Made by a program: the position numbers and the translations under genes. The notes beneath the pieces were generated by a model that was not told the origin of the DNA, did no database searches, and worked only from the letters and a program-made list of their open reading frames with translations. From Oscillospiraceae bacterium (GTDB lineage: Bacteria > Bacillota > Clostridia > Oscillospirales > Ruminococcaceae), in assembly GCA_017416665.1 (NCBI GenBank), contig JAFQBO010000049.1:1-8340 (forward strand): DNA of 8,340 nt, written 5' to 3'. Position 1 is the first letter of the stretch, and every line of letters begins with the position of its first letter. Positions 1 to 5,743 of the stretch are shown here, one piece after another.

Positions 1-31
1 AGGGGACGCTTTCTCTTGCAAAGCGTCCCCT
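1..31. repeat. Perfect 12-bp GC-rich hairpin at window edge
   Basis: Bases 1-12 (AGGGGACGCTTT) are exactly complementary to 20-31, leaving a 7-base loop at 13-19. No T-tract follows, so it is not a clear intrinsic terminator by itself. The stem may continue beyond the left edge of the window. It is either the 3' end structure of an upstream gene or part of an intergenic repeat. No coding sequence is visible here on either strand. Confidence 0.6.
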
Positions 32-36
32 CTTGA

Positions 37-59
37 AAAACAGCCCACTGGGCTGTTTT
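37..59. terminator. Terminator-like hairpin, possibly bidirectional
   Basis: Bases 37-46 (AAAACAGCCC) pair perfectly with 50-59 (GGGCTGTTTT) around a 3-base loop. The four Ts are inside the stem and are matched by As on the other side. This gives a short U-tract in both directions, as in bidirectional terminators. The tract is short, so termination strength is uncertain. It probably belongs to a gene lying left of the window. Confidence 0.5.
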
Positions 60-94
60 GTCAATTCACCCCTCGTAAATGCGCCTCTTAGGCA

Positions 95-178
95 AAAAAT
101 TTCGCCGTCTGCGGACGGCGACCAAAGGCTCTGCCTTTGGATTCCGCAAGCCTTTGAAAAGGCTTGACCGAAACTTTT
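95..178. repeat. Cloverleaf-like element: three hairpins closed by an outer stem
   Basis: Three consecutive perfect hairpins are visible: 103-109 with 114-120, 122-129 with 133-140, and 147-154 with 159-166. The flanks 95-104 and 169-178 are complementary with one mismatch (99/174), so the whole unit can close into a four-way junction. Pairs 103-104 are shared between the outer stem and the first hairpin. There is no open reading frame. From memory, very similar hairpin triplets recur between genes in Ruminococcus-type genomes. I therefore infer a dispersed intergenic repeat, but I cannot check copy number from this window. Confidence 0.55.
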
Positions 179-221
179 AATTTTGAAAAATCTTTTCGAC
201 AGGAACTTTTTCGACAAACTG

Positions 222-253
222 AGAACTTCTCTTTTGAGGAGTTCTATTTTTTT
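222..253 (+). terminator. Strong intrinsic terminator just upstream of spoIIIAA
   Basis: Bases 222-231 pair with 236-245 (10 bp including one G-U) around a TTTT loop. A T-run follows at 247-253 after a single A. This is a classical Rho-independent terminator on the + strand. It ends about 40 bases before the spoIIIAA start. It either ends transcription of a gene left of the window or acts as an attenuator in the spoIIIA leader. Confidence 0.75.
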
Positions 254-293
254 GCCTTATTGAATAAAATTAAAACAATAAGGGAGTGAAAAA

Positions 294-1226
294 ATGAACA
301 GTACAAAAAATTTCAGAAAGGTTCTGGAGTATTTACCCGAAAAGCTGTCGTGCAGTCTGAAAAAAATTCCGTCAGCAACAGTAGTGAAAATAAACGAAAT
401 ACGACTTCGTGCAAACCGTCCTGTTTCGGTATCTGTGGCAGGAGAGAGCGTATTCGTGTCGCCAAACGGTTCACTAACCCGATCACCAACGCTTGGAATC
501 AACTGTTCTGCTGAGGATATTTCAGAAGCCTTTCATGCGGTGTGTGACTACTCCGTACACAGCCATCAGCGGGACATTTCTCAGGGATTTATTACACTTG
601 AGGGTGGTAACAGAGTCGGGATCTGCGGTACAGCCGTCGGTCAGTACAACAGCATAGAAACACTCAAGTTTGTGAGCAGTCTTAATTTCAGAATTGCCGG
701 AGAGATTATCGGTTGCGGTGAGGAAATATGCCGTAAACTTTTTGGGGCTGAACCGATGGGTGTTCTGATTATAGGCGTGCCACTCAGCGGAAAAACAACG
801 GTTTTACGTGATATGTGCCGTATTCTGGGTAACAGATACCGTCTGAGCATCGTTGACGAACGAAGTGAAATTGCTTCCTGCTATCATGGTGTACCACAGA
901 ATGATGTCGGATTTTTTACGGACGTGCTTGACGGATATGACAAAAAAAACGGCATTGAAACAGCTGTAAGGGTAATGTCACCACAAATAGTGGTCTGCGA
1001 TGAAACAGGCGGTCGGACAGACTGTGAGGCGATACTTGAAAGCGTGACTTCGGGCGTAAAAATTCTTGCGTCTGCCCACGGAAAAAGTATTGATGAGGTT
1101 TTACAGCGTAAACACATAAAAAAACTTGTCAGCTGCGGAATATTTGATTATGCTGTTCTGCTCGGAAACGGCAGTGATGTCGGAACTGTAAAAGAAATCA
1201 GAAAAATCGGAGGTCTGATATGCTGA
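294..1226 (+). CDS. spoIIIAA: Stage III sporulation protein AA, secretion-type ATPase
   Basis: SpoIIIAA is the cytoplasmic (mother-cell) AAA/secretion-superfamily ATPase of the SpoIIIA-SpoIIQ channel, which keeps the engulfed forespore active. The 310-residue product is of normal family length. Family blocks seen: IRLRANRPV (37-44), HQRDISQGFITL plus a glycine-rich GGNRVGICG stretch (about 91-112), Walker A GVPLSGKTT (161-169), VDERSEIA (187-194), a VLDG block (211-214), MSPQ (228-231) followed by Walker B ending in DE (236-237), and AHG (261-263). The start is supported by an AGGGAG ribosome binding site 8 bases upstream. It is the first gene of the eight-gene operon and overlaps spoIIIAB by 7 bases. 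Family members usually have an Arg before the VLDG block and CPK after it. Here I read FFT and YDK, which may only reflect lineage divergence. Confidence 0.95.
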   Translation: MNSTKNFRKVLEYLPEKLSCSLKKIPSATVVKINEIRLRANRPVSVSVAGESVFVSPNGSLTRSPTLGINCSAEDISEAFHAVCDYSVHSHQRDISQGFITLEGGNRVGICGTAVGQYNSIETLKFVSSLNFRIAGEIIGCGEEICRKLFGAEPMGVLIIGVPLSGKTTVLRDMCRILGNRYRLSIVDERSEIASCYHGVPQNDVGFFTDVLDGYDKKNGIETAVRVMSPQIVVCDETGGRTDCEAILESVTSGVKILASAHGKSIDEVLQRKHIKKLVSCGIFDYAVLLGNGSDVGTVKEIRKIGGLIC

Positions 1227-1723
1227 AAATTCTGGGTGTAATGTGTATTTTTTCGGCGTCGGCACTGATTGGAGTGTATTTTTCCGAAAGCATCAGATAC
1301 AAAAAAGAACGTCTTGTTATAATACATAAAATGCTTTCGGATATTTCGGACTATATTCGCTGGAACTCGTTTACAATGCATGAAATAGCAGACAGGCTTT
1401 CGGAAAAGAAAGAATTTTCAAGGCTTGATTTTACAGTACGGCTTTCGGAAAACTGTAAGCAGATGCGTTCGTTTCCAAAGGCATGGGAAAACGCTGTAAC
1501 ATCTGATGACAGGCTTAGTGAACAGGAAAAAAAGCTTCTGACAGATATAGGCGGTTCACTCGGTACAACGGACGTTCAGGGACAGCTGTCTGCTATAGCC
1601 ATATATATGAGTGATATTGAAAATATGATTGCTGAGGAAAGCGAAAAATACAGAGTAAAAGGTAAAATGTACCGTTCACTCGGTATTGCGTTTGGTGCGA
1701 TGACAGGAATTTTAATAATTTAG
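1220..1723 (+). CDS. spoIIIAB: Stage III sporulation protein AB
   Basis: The product has 167 residues, close to the roughly 170 usual for SpoIIIAB, a membrane protein distantly related to the GspF platform of type II secretion. A hydrophobic segment lies at 1-22 and another at the very C-terminus (about 153-167), with a helical, charged region between them. The LGTTDVQGQ stretch (114-122) and a YRSLGI motif at the start of the last hydrophobic segment match the family pattern. The start overlaps the end of spoIIIAA by 7 bases. It has a strong GGAGG site at 1209-1213, so it is probably translationally coupled. It is thought to link the AA ATPase to the channel's membrane components, which is inference from the secretion-system analogy. 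Confidence 0.92.
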   Translation: MLKILGVMCIFSASALIGVYFSESIRYKKERLVIIHKMLSDISDYIRWNSFTMHEIADRLSEKKEFSRLDFTVRLSENCKQMRSFPKAWENAVTSDDRLSEQEKKLLTDIGGSLGTTDVQGQLSAIAIYMSDIENMIAEESEKYRVKGKMYRSLGIAFGAMTGILII

Positions 1724-1733
1724 GAGAACGCTT

Positions 1734-1931
1734 ATGGATGTTGATCTTATTTTTAAAATAGCAGGTATCGGAATAATCGTAGCGGTTCTTAATCTTGTGC
1801 TTAAACGTGCGGAGAGGGAAGAACAGGCAATGATGACGACGCTTGCAGGGCTTATTGTTGTGCTGATGATGATTATAGGCAGTATCAGTGAACTGTTCGA
1901 CACGGTAAAGACGGTGTTCGGCTTATGGTAA
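1734..1931 (+). CDS. spoIIIAC: Stage III sporulation protein AC
   Basis: This is a 65-residue, very hydrophobic protein with two predicted membrane helices (about 5-24 and 33-52) and a short charged connector, KRAEREEQA (24-32). Length and layout match SpoIIIAC, normally about 65-70 residues. AGGAG at 1722-1726 lies 7 bases before the ATG and overlaps the stop region of spoIIIAB. SpoIIIAC and SpoIIIAD are the small integral membrane subunits of the SpoIIIA complex. Their precise roles are not established. The 3' end overlaps spoIIIAD by 7 bases. Confidence 0.92.
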   Translation: MDVDLIFKIAGIGIIVAVLNLVLKRAEREEQAMMTTLAGLIVVLMMIIGSISELFDTVKTVFGLW

Positions 1932-2317
1932 CGGCACTGGTGGGCGTGTGCGGAATATGTATCTGTACATCGCTTATATGCAAGATAACCGAACGTCATG
2001 CAAAGGAACAGGCGGTAATGCTGAGTATAATTGTATGCGTACTGATATTCATACTGATGCTTTCGGACATACCTGTAATTTTCGGTAAAATTGATGAACT
2101 TATAGCCACGGCAGGAGTTGACAGTGACTACATAAAAATAATTTTCAAGTCGCTCGGAATTTGTTATCTTACGCAGTTTTCTGCCGATATATGCCGTGAC
2201 TGTAAAGAAAATGCGGCGGCATCGGCTGTGGAAATATTCGGTAAAATACAGCTTGTCCTGATTTCAATACCGCTTTTTGAAAGTCTGATTGAAAATATAT
2301 TGGTGATAATGGAATGA
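1925..2317 (+). CDS. spoIIIAD: Stage III sporulation protein AD
   Basis: The 130-residue membrane protein has hydrophobic segments at about 2-19, 30-47 and 106-125. Its family-typical core is FKSLGICYLTQFSADICRD (74-92), followed by KE and an EIFGK stretch (103-107). Length agrees with SpoIIIAD (about 130 residues). The start lies inside the end of spoIIIAC (7-base overlap) and no good ribosome binding site precedes it. Translation probably depends on reinitiation after spoIIIAC. The stop overlaps the spoIIIAE start in an ATGA arrangement. Confidence 0.92.
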   Translation: MVTALVGVCGICICTSLICKITERHAKEQAVMLSIIVCVLIFILMLSDIPVIFGKIDELIATAGVDSDYIKIIFKSLGICYLTQFSADICRDCKENAAASAVEIFGKIQLVLISIPLFESLIENILVIME

Positions 2318-3435
2318 AAAAAATATTTTTTTATGCAGTTATGCTTATGTGCATGATGTACGGTATGTGTACGCCTGTAACGGCAGAGGAAATTTACAGT
2401 GCAGATGATTTTTACAGTTCAAGCGGTGCAGAGGATTTGTCGGCAGGAGAGCAGCTGGAGGAAAACGGAATTTCCTTTGAAAATCCAAGAAGTATACTGT
2501 CACTTACACCGTCAAAAATATGGGATATAATCACTGAAACAACAGAAGAAAAACTGTATGCACCGCTGAAACTTGTAATATCTGTAATAATCGTGATAAT
2601 ACTGACCTCGCTTGCTGATGGAATGGGTGATACTGTAAAAAACAGACAGCTTTCAGGTATATTTGAAATAATATGTGTACTTTCAGCGGTTGGAGTAATA
2701 TTTGTACCCGTATGTGAATGCATGGACGTTGTTTCACAGGCACTCAGTGAAGGCAGTGAGTTCATGCTTGGATTTGTACCTGTTTTTTCGGGAATTTCAG
2801 CGGCAGGAGGACACGTTACAGCGGCGGCAGGCTACAGTGCGGCGATTCTCGGATTTTCAAATGTTGCAATATCTGCGGCAGAGGATTTTTTTCTGCCACT
2901 GCTCAGTATGTGTCTCAGTACAGCAATTGTTGACAGTTGTTGTGACGCTGTGAATTTAAGCGGTATAATAAATGCTGTAAGGAAAATTGTCACATGGGGA
3001 CTTGGTCTCGTAATGACGGTTTTTACAGGCATTCTGTCGATACAGAGTATTGTCGGTGCATCGGCTGATTCGGTTACGGCAAAAGCGGCGAAATACGTTT
3101 TGTCGAACAGTATACCGCTTGTGGGTTCGGCGGCATCAGATGCGTATTCCACGGTAAAAGGGAGTATATTGCTTCTTAAAAACGGCGTCGGAGGGATTGG
3201 TATTGCGGCACTTGCGGTAATGTTACTTCCGTCTCTTGTGCATACGCTGGTTTACAGGCTTGCATTTTCACTGCTTGGAAGTATTTCGGAGATTTTTACG
3301 GCAAAAAAACTTGTACAGCTGTTTAAAAATATCAATTCAATTCTGTCGGCGGCATTCGGGATACTGATATGTTTTATGCTGATGTTTATAATATCCACAG
3401 GTGTTGTGATGGGAGTTTGTACAGATATTTCGTGA
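2314..3435 (+). CDS. spoIIIAE: Stage III sporulation protein AE, polytopic membrane protein
   Basis: At 373 residues this is slightly shorter than the Bacillus protein (about 400). It begins with a signal peptide: MKK, a hydrophobic core at about 4-19, and a VTA-EE cleavage-like site near residue 24. A polar region follows, then several membrane helices from about 86 to 370. Family-typical stretches are FMLGFVPVFSGISAAGG (150-166), a segment around GILSIQSIVGA (239-249), SNSIPLVGSAASDAYSTVKG (264-283) and LLKNGVG (287-293). SpoIIIAE is the large membrane component of the feeding-tube complex. Its start overlaps the spoIIIAD stop by 4 bases (ATGA) without a strong ribosome binding site, indicating translational coupling. 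Confidence 0.94.
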   Translation: MKKIFFYAVMLMCMMYGMCTPVTAEEIYSADDFYSSSGAEDLSAGEQLEENGISFENPRSILSLTPSKIWDIITETTEEKLYAPLKLVISVIIVIILTSLADGMGDTVKNRQLSGIFEIICVLSAVGVIFVPVCECMDVVSQALSEGSEFMLGFVPVFSGISAAGGHVTAAAGYSAAILGFSNVAISAAEDFFLPLLSMCLSTAIVDSCCDAVNLSGIINAVRKIVTWGLGLVMTVFTGILSIQSIVGASADSVTAKAAKYVLSNSIPLVGSAASDAYSTVKGSILLLKNGVGGIGIAALAVMLLPSLVHTLVYRLAFSLLGSISEIFTAKKLVQLFKNINSILSAAFGILICFMLMFIISTGVVMGVCTDIS

Positions 3436-3439
3436 GGTG
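3434..3439 (+). promoter_or_regulatory. Ribosome binding site that fixes the spoIIIAF start
   Basis: GAGGTG lies 4 bases before the ATG at 3444. It supports that ATG over the in-frame ATG at 3369, which is 25 codons upstream, wholly inside spoIIIAE, and would add a polar Cys/Tyr-rich tail in front of the first membrane helix. Confidence 0.7.
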
Positions 3440-3443
3440 TAAA

Positions 3444-3902
3444 ATGGAGTTTATGAAAAGTATTATTTTTACGTCCTGCATACTGACCGTTGCAATAACG
3501 ATAGCAGGAAATATAAAGTCGGGAGAAAAATTCAGCAGACAGCTCAGCCTTGTTTTTTCACTTGTTTTTTCTGCCGGAGTACTTGCCACAGCGATAAAAA
3601 CGGGAATAGATTTTGAGATTCCCGATTTAACAGGTAGTGTGACAGAGGACGGTTACACCGAAGCTGAAAGCAGTGCGGACATGATGCTGAAATCCGAAAT
3701 CAGGTCAAGAACAGACTGTATTATAGAAGATTTACTGAAAAAAAACAACATATCCTTTGAAAAAGTTTCGACAGATATTAATATTGAGGATGATGGGAGC
3801 ATAGTAATTAACAGAGTGGATTATAAGGGAGACGATTTTGAAGCGGCAAAAAGAATTACGGAAGAAAATTTTAAAGGTGCAGAGGTGAACAGAGTTGAAT
3901 AA
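3444..3902 (+). CDS. spoIIIAF: Stage III sporulation protein AF
   Basis: Starting at 3444, the product has 152 residues and two N-terminal membrane helices (about 5-22 and 34-51). A soluble domain follows (about 75-152) that would lie in the space between the mother-cell and forespore membranes. This is the SpoIIIAF layout, in which the C-terminal domain has a ring-building fold. It is shorter than the Bacillus protein (about 206 residues), as is common in Clostridia. A longer frame opens at 3369, but the GAGGTG site and the immediate start of a membrane helix favour 3444. An ATG at 3453 (MKS) is a minor alternative. The gene follows spoIIIAE by 8 bases and overlaps spoIIIAG by 8. Identity rests on layout and position more than on sharp motifs. 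Confidence 0.85.
   Translation: MEFMKSIIFTSCILTVAITIAGNIKSGEKFSRQLSLVFSLVFSAGVLATAIKTGIDFEIPDLTGSVTEDGYTEAESSADMMLKSEIRSRTDCIIEDLLKKNNISFEKVSTDINIEDDGSIVINRVDYKGDDFEAAKRITEENFKGAEVNRVE
3881..3887 (+). promoter_or_regulatory. Ribosome binding site supporting a TTG start for spoIIIAG
   Basis: AGAGGTG ends 7 bases before the TTG at 3895, an ideal distance. No ATG is available nearby in this frame before the membrane helix, so the TTG is the most plausible start. Confidence 0.65.
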
Positions 3903-4428
3903 AGCAGCAGGGCATCTGAAAAGGTTTTTAAAAGGCGGTAAAGTAAAAATCATAGTATTTGTCGGACTTCTTGGGATTCTTCTTATATTTTTGTCTGAGA
4001 TTACAGGGATTAAGGAAACGGGAGAAAGTGAAAATGCTGATATTCAGAATAAAGTCAGTACATGTGCATATGAAGACTATGCACAGGATATGGAAAAACG
4101 GCTGGAGAAAATTCTCAGTAAAATCAAAGGGGTAGGAAAAGCGGAGGTGATGGTTACAGTAAGCGGTACTGAAGAATACATATATGCACAGGAGGAAAAA
4201 ATCAAAAATGGTGAAAAGGATTTTTCAACCGAAAATGAATATGTGCTGATAGGTTCGGGAGGTGAAAAACAGGCACTGCTTAAAAAGGTGGTAAATCCAC
4301 AGATAAGCGGTATTGTTATAATATGTGAAGGAGGCGACAGTAACATAGTAAAAGAAAGGGTTTACAGCAGTGTTTCAGCAGCTTTTGAGATTTCACCATC
4401 TCACATTTATGTAACAAAGCTCGGGTGA
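3895..4428 (+). CDS. spoIIIAG: Stage III sporulation protein AG, ring-forming channel subunit
   Basis: The product has 177 residues. A short basic N-terminus is followed by one membrane helix (about 16-35). The extracytoplasmic domain matches SpoIIIAG: a helix-rich YAQDMEKRLEKILSKIKGVG stretch (62-81), the strand AEVMVTVSG (83-91), and the C-terminal PQISGIVIICEGG (135-147) with a helix and an HIYVTKLG strand (170-177). In Bacillus, SpoIIIAG forms a large multimeric ring through ring-building motifs. The region between the two halves (about 92-134) corresponds to the insertion that forms an extra beta structure in the ring. The start codon is TTG, overlapping spoIIIAF by 8 bases. The stop codon lies inside the left arm of the 4422-4550 inverted repeat, so the last codons and the structured element share sequence. 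Confidence 0.92.
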   Translation: MNKAAGHLKRFLKGGKVKIIVFVGLLGILLIFLSEITGIKETGESENADIQNKVSTCAYEDYAQDMEKRLEKILSKIKGVGKAEVMVTVSGTEEYIYAQEEKIKNGEKDFSTENEYVLIGSGGEKQALLKKVVNPQISGIVIICEGGDSNIVKERVYSSVSAAFEISPSHIYVTKLG

Positions 4429-4550
4429 GGTCTGCCTGACATTTCGGAGAAATGTCAAGATAAAGGGGCAGAGAAAACCGTAAATTTAATATAATCGTAA
4501 ACCTGCCCCTTTATCGCTTCGGATAAATCCGAAGCGGCAGACCTCACCTG
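4422..4550. other. Four-way-junction (cloverleaf) structured element between spoIIIAG and spoIIIAH
   Basis: Bases 4422-4436 pair with 4536-4550 (15 bp with one G-T pair). Inside are three hairpins in series: 4437-4445 with 4449-4457 (9 bp, loop GGA), 4460-4471 with 4503-4514 (12 bp, 31-base AT-rich loop), and 4515-4523 with 4528-4536 (9 bp, loop TAAA). The helices abut almost without unpaired bases; only 4458-4459 is free. G4536 can pair in either the outer stem or the third hairpin. No T-run follows, so it is not a standard intrinsic terminator. It is too long in the outer stem and lacks landmarks for a tRNA. Candidates are a structured RNA controlling relative AG/AH expression or mRNA stability, or a dispersed palindromic repeat. 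The loop holds a direct repeat CGTAAA (4479 and 4496). Confidence 0.7.
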
Positions 4551-4614
4551 CGTACTGCGTTGATTTTCAATTTAATTGATCATTTGAAAAATATGTAAAA
4601 AAAGGAGACAAACT

Positions 4615-5220
4615 ATGAAAAAACCATCATTAATTATCGGAAAGAAACAGATTATTTTAACATGTCTTACTCTTATGCTGGGCGTTGCAGTTTACGTCAA
4701 TTATTCGCTTACAAAAAATGATATTACAGTAAAGGATTCCGTTTCAACCAATGCGGAAATTTCTGTGATGAAAGATGAAAAGAAAGCGGAAAAAGAAACA
4801 GAAAAAACAGAAACAAAAGATGTTGATTCTGTAAATTACGGCGAAAGTGAATTTGTCAACGGCGATGCAGCGGCGGATTATTTTGCTCAGGCACGTCTTG
4901 AAAAGATGAACAACCGTGACGAGGCTGTACAGACACTCCAGACTATCATGGGCGGCGGAGATATTACACAGGACGAAATGGTTACAAACGCTCTTGATGC
5001 CGTTGAGGTTTCAAAGCTCATTGAAAGTGAAGGCGAAATAGAAACACTTATCAAGGCACAGGGCATAGAAGACTGTGTTGTTTATCTTGATGGTGAGAGT
5101 GCAAAGGTTGTCGTAAAAACACAGGGTCTTGATACTGCACAGGCAGCCGCCATCAAGGATATTATTTTGGGAGAAGTAAGTGTACCTGCTGAAAATATCA
5201 GAGTGTTTGAGGTTAAATAA
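4615..5220 (+). CDS. spoIIIAH: Stage III sporulation protein AH, SpoIIQ-binding channel subunit
   Basis: At 201 residues, this fits SpoIIIAH, the mother-cell protein whose extracytoplasmic YscJ/FliF-like domain binds SpoIIQ from the forespore and forms the channel rings. It has the typical N-terminus with GKKQIILT (9-16), one membrane helix (about 12-31), and a charged Lys/Glu/Thr-rich linker (about 32-85). The conserved domain contains DYFAQARLEKMNNRDEA (88-104), a region around LIESEGEIETLIKAQG (135-150) and a final KVVVKTQGLD strand-turn (164-173). AAAGGAG lies 7 bases before the ATG. Unlike the other genes of the operon it is separated from its predecessor, by 186 bases mostly filled by the 4422-4550 structure. 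No SpoIIQ gene is in this window. It encodes the last protein of the spoIIIA operon. Confidence 0.94.
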   Translation: MKKPSLIIGKKQIILTCLTLMLGVAVYVNYSLTKNDITVKDSVSTNAEISVMKDEKKAEKETEKTETKDVDSVNYGESEFVNGDAAADYFAQARLEKMNNRDEAVQTLQTIMGGGDITQDEMVTNALDAVEVSKLIESEGEIETLIKAQGIEDCVVYLDGESAKVVVKTQGLDTAQAAAIKDIILGEVSVPAENIRVFEVK

Positions 5221-5254
5221 CAGTTAAAAAAATTGATTTTTGCAATAAACTGTT
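5219..5254 (+). terminator. Possible weak AT-rich terminator after spoIIIAH
   Basis: AACAGTT (5219-5225) pairs with AACTGTT (5248-5254), and AAAAA (5228-5232) pairs with TTTTT (5237-5241), leaving an internal bulge. The structure is AT-rich and no long T-run follows. It overlaps the -35 region of the next promoter. It could end the spoIIIA transcript inefficiently, but it may also be fortuitous. Confidence 0.3.
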
Positions 5255-5280
5255 GTTTATTCTGAAATTTGTGGTATAAT
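5253..5280 (+). promoter_or_regulatory. Sigma-A type promoter for the Asp23-nusB unit
   Basis: A -35-like TTGTTT (5253-5258) and a perfect -10 TATAAT (5275-5280) are separated by 16 bases. TGG immediately before the -10 gives an extended -10 motif. Transcription would start near 5287, giving an untranslated leader of about 80 bases. The leader contains a 6-bp hairpin at 5290-5295/5309-5314 with a 13-base loop. The promoter lets the housekeeping genes be expressed independently of the sporulation operon. Confidence 0.75.
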
Positions 5281-5352
5281 ATAATATATGATACTGTAAA
5301 CTGGCGGAAGTATCGTTTCATGTACTTTTGCCCAATCTGAAATATGATTATG

Positions 5353-5357
5353 AAAGG
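5353..5357 (+). promoter_or_regulatory. Ribosome binding site supporting the ATG at 5367
   Basis: AAAGG lies 9 bases before the ATG at 5367. It favours this start over the in-frame TTG at 5328, which has no comparable site and would add a 13-residue tail outside the usual Asp23 domain. Confidence 0.55.
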
Positions 5358-5366
5358 TATTGCAAT

Positions 5367-5690
5367 ATGGATATTAAATCACAGAAATGTACAGGAACAC
5401 TTAAAGTTTCTGAAAATGTTATCAGAGATATTACACTTAATGTAATAAGAGAAACACAGGGAATACATGAATATAAAATACCATGTATAGGCAAACTGGA
5501 AAAGAATTCATCTGTATCGGTCGTATTCAGAAACGGTGCGGCAGAGATAACTGCTTTGGTAAGTCTTGCATTCGGATGTAAGGCTCTCAACTGCTGTGAA
5601 GCAATTCAGCAGAAAATCAAAACCAATGTGCAGGATATGACTGGTGTGATGGTTACAAAGGTCAATGTGAAAATTATTTCACTGATTTAA
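5367..5690 (+). CDS. Asp23/Gls24 family protein (YqhY equivalent)
   Basis: The product has 107 residues and covers one complete Asp23/Gls24 domain. The N-terminal pattern GTLKVSENVIRDIT (10-23) and the ETQGIHEY stretch (29-36) are typical. So is the second half: a beta strand around ITALVSLAFG (61-70), then AIQQKIKTNVQDMTGVMV (79-96) and a final VNVKI strand (99-103). Members of this family include the membrane-associated Asp23 of Staphylococcus and Bacillus YqhY. The latter sits next to nusB and accBC and is linked to control of acetyl-CoA carboxylase. The position directly before nusB makes YqhY the closest counterpart, although accBC is absent here. The protein has no membrane helix and is predicted cytoplasmic. 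The ATG at 5367 is preferred to the TTG at 5328. Confidence 0.87.
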   Translation: MDIKSQKCTGTLKVSENVIRDITLNVIRETQGIHEYKIPCIGKLEKNSSVSVVFRNGAAEITALVSLAFGCKALNCCEAIQQKIKTNVQDMTGVMVTKVNVKIISLI

Positions 5691-5696
5691 AATATT

Positions 5697-5743
5697 ATGG
5701 GATGTACGGTTTTATCTGTACATTCCATTAATAAAGGAATGTA
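5697..5743 (+). promoter_or_regulatory. Alternative-hairpin leader ahead of nusB
   Basis: Arm A (5697-5709) can pair with arm B (5716-5728) over 13 bp including two G-U pairs, with a 6-base loop. Arm B can instead pair with arm C: 5719-5726 with 5736-5743, a perfect 8 bp with a 9-base loop. The two folds exclude each other, and arm C ends 8 bases before the nusB GGAGG site at 5751-5755. No T-run follows either fold. The segment could modulate nusB translation or stabilise the message. A simple duplicated inverted repeat without function is possible. Confidence 0.45.

Noticed and set aside
272..279. Sigma-E -10-like sequence AAAACAAT before spoIIIAA
   Set aside because: It matches the CATACANT consensus at only 6 of 8 positions, has no credible -35 at 13-16 bases, and would leave almost no leader before the ribosome binding site.
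2412..2765. A 117-codon minus-strand open frame inside spoIIIAE
   Set aside because: It lies wholly antisense to a confidently identified gene and shows no family motif. Other minus-strand frames in the window (for example 4077-4346, 3732-3953, 2832-3152) are rejected for the same reason.
3369..3443. N-terminal extension of SpoIIIAF from the ATG at 3369
   Set aside because: The 25 extra codons lie inside spoIIIAE, have no ribosome binding site and do not fit the family. The ATG at 3444 has GAGGTG in front and starts directly before the membrane helix.
4422..4550. tRNA or other standard RNA gene suggested by the cloverleaf shape
   Set aside because: The outer stem is 15 bp, the middle loop is 31 bases, and there is no anticodon loop, T-loop sequence or CCA-like 3' end.
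4422..4550. Recent MITE insertion
   Set aside because: The 15-bp terminal inverted repeat is present, but I see no target-site duplication in the bases flanking 4422 and 4550, and no other copy in the window. It remains possible as an old insertion.
4551..4614. Separate promoter for spoIIIAH
   Set aside because: The TTGATT at 4560 has no acceptable -10 at 16-18 bases and no sigma-E-like pair is visible. The ribosome binding site at 4602 is the only signal I can support.
5328..5366. TTG start giving a 120-residue Asp23-family protein
   Set aside because: The ATG at 5367 has an AAAGG site and begins right at the conserved domain; the 13 additional residues match nothing in the family.
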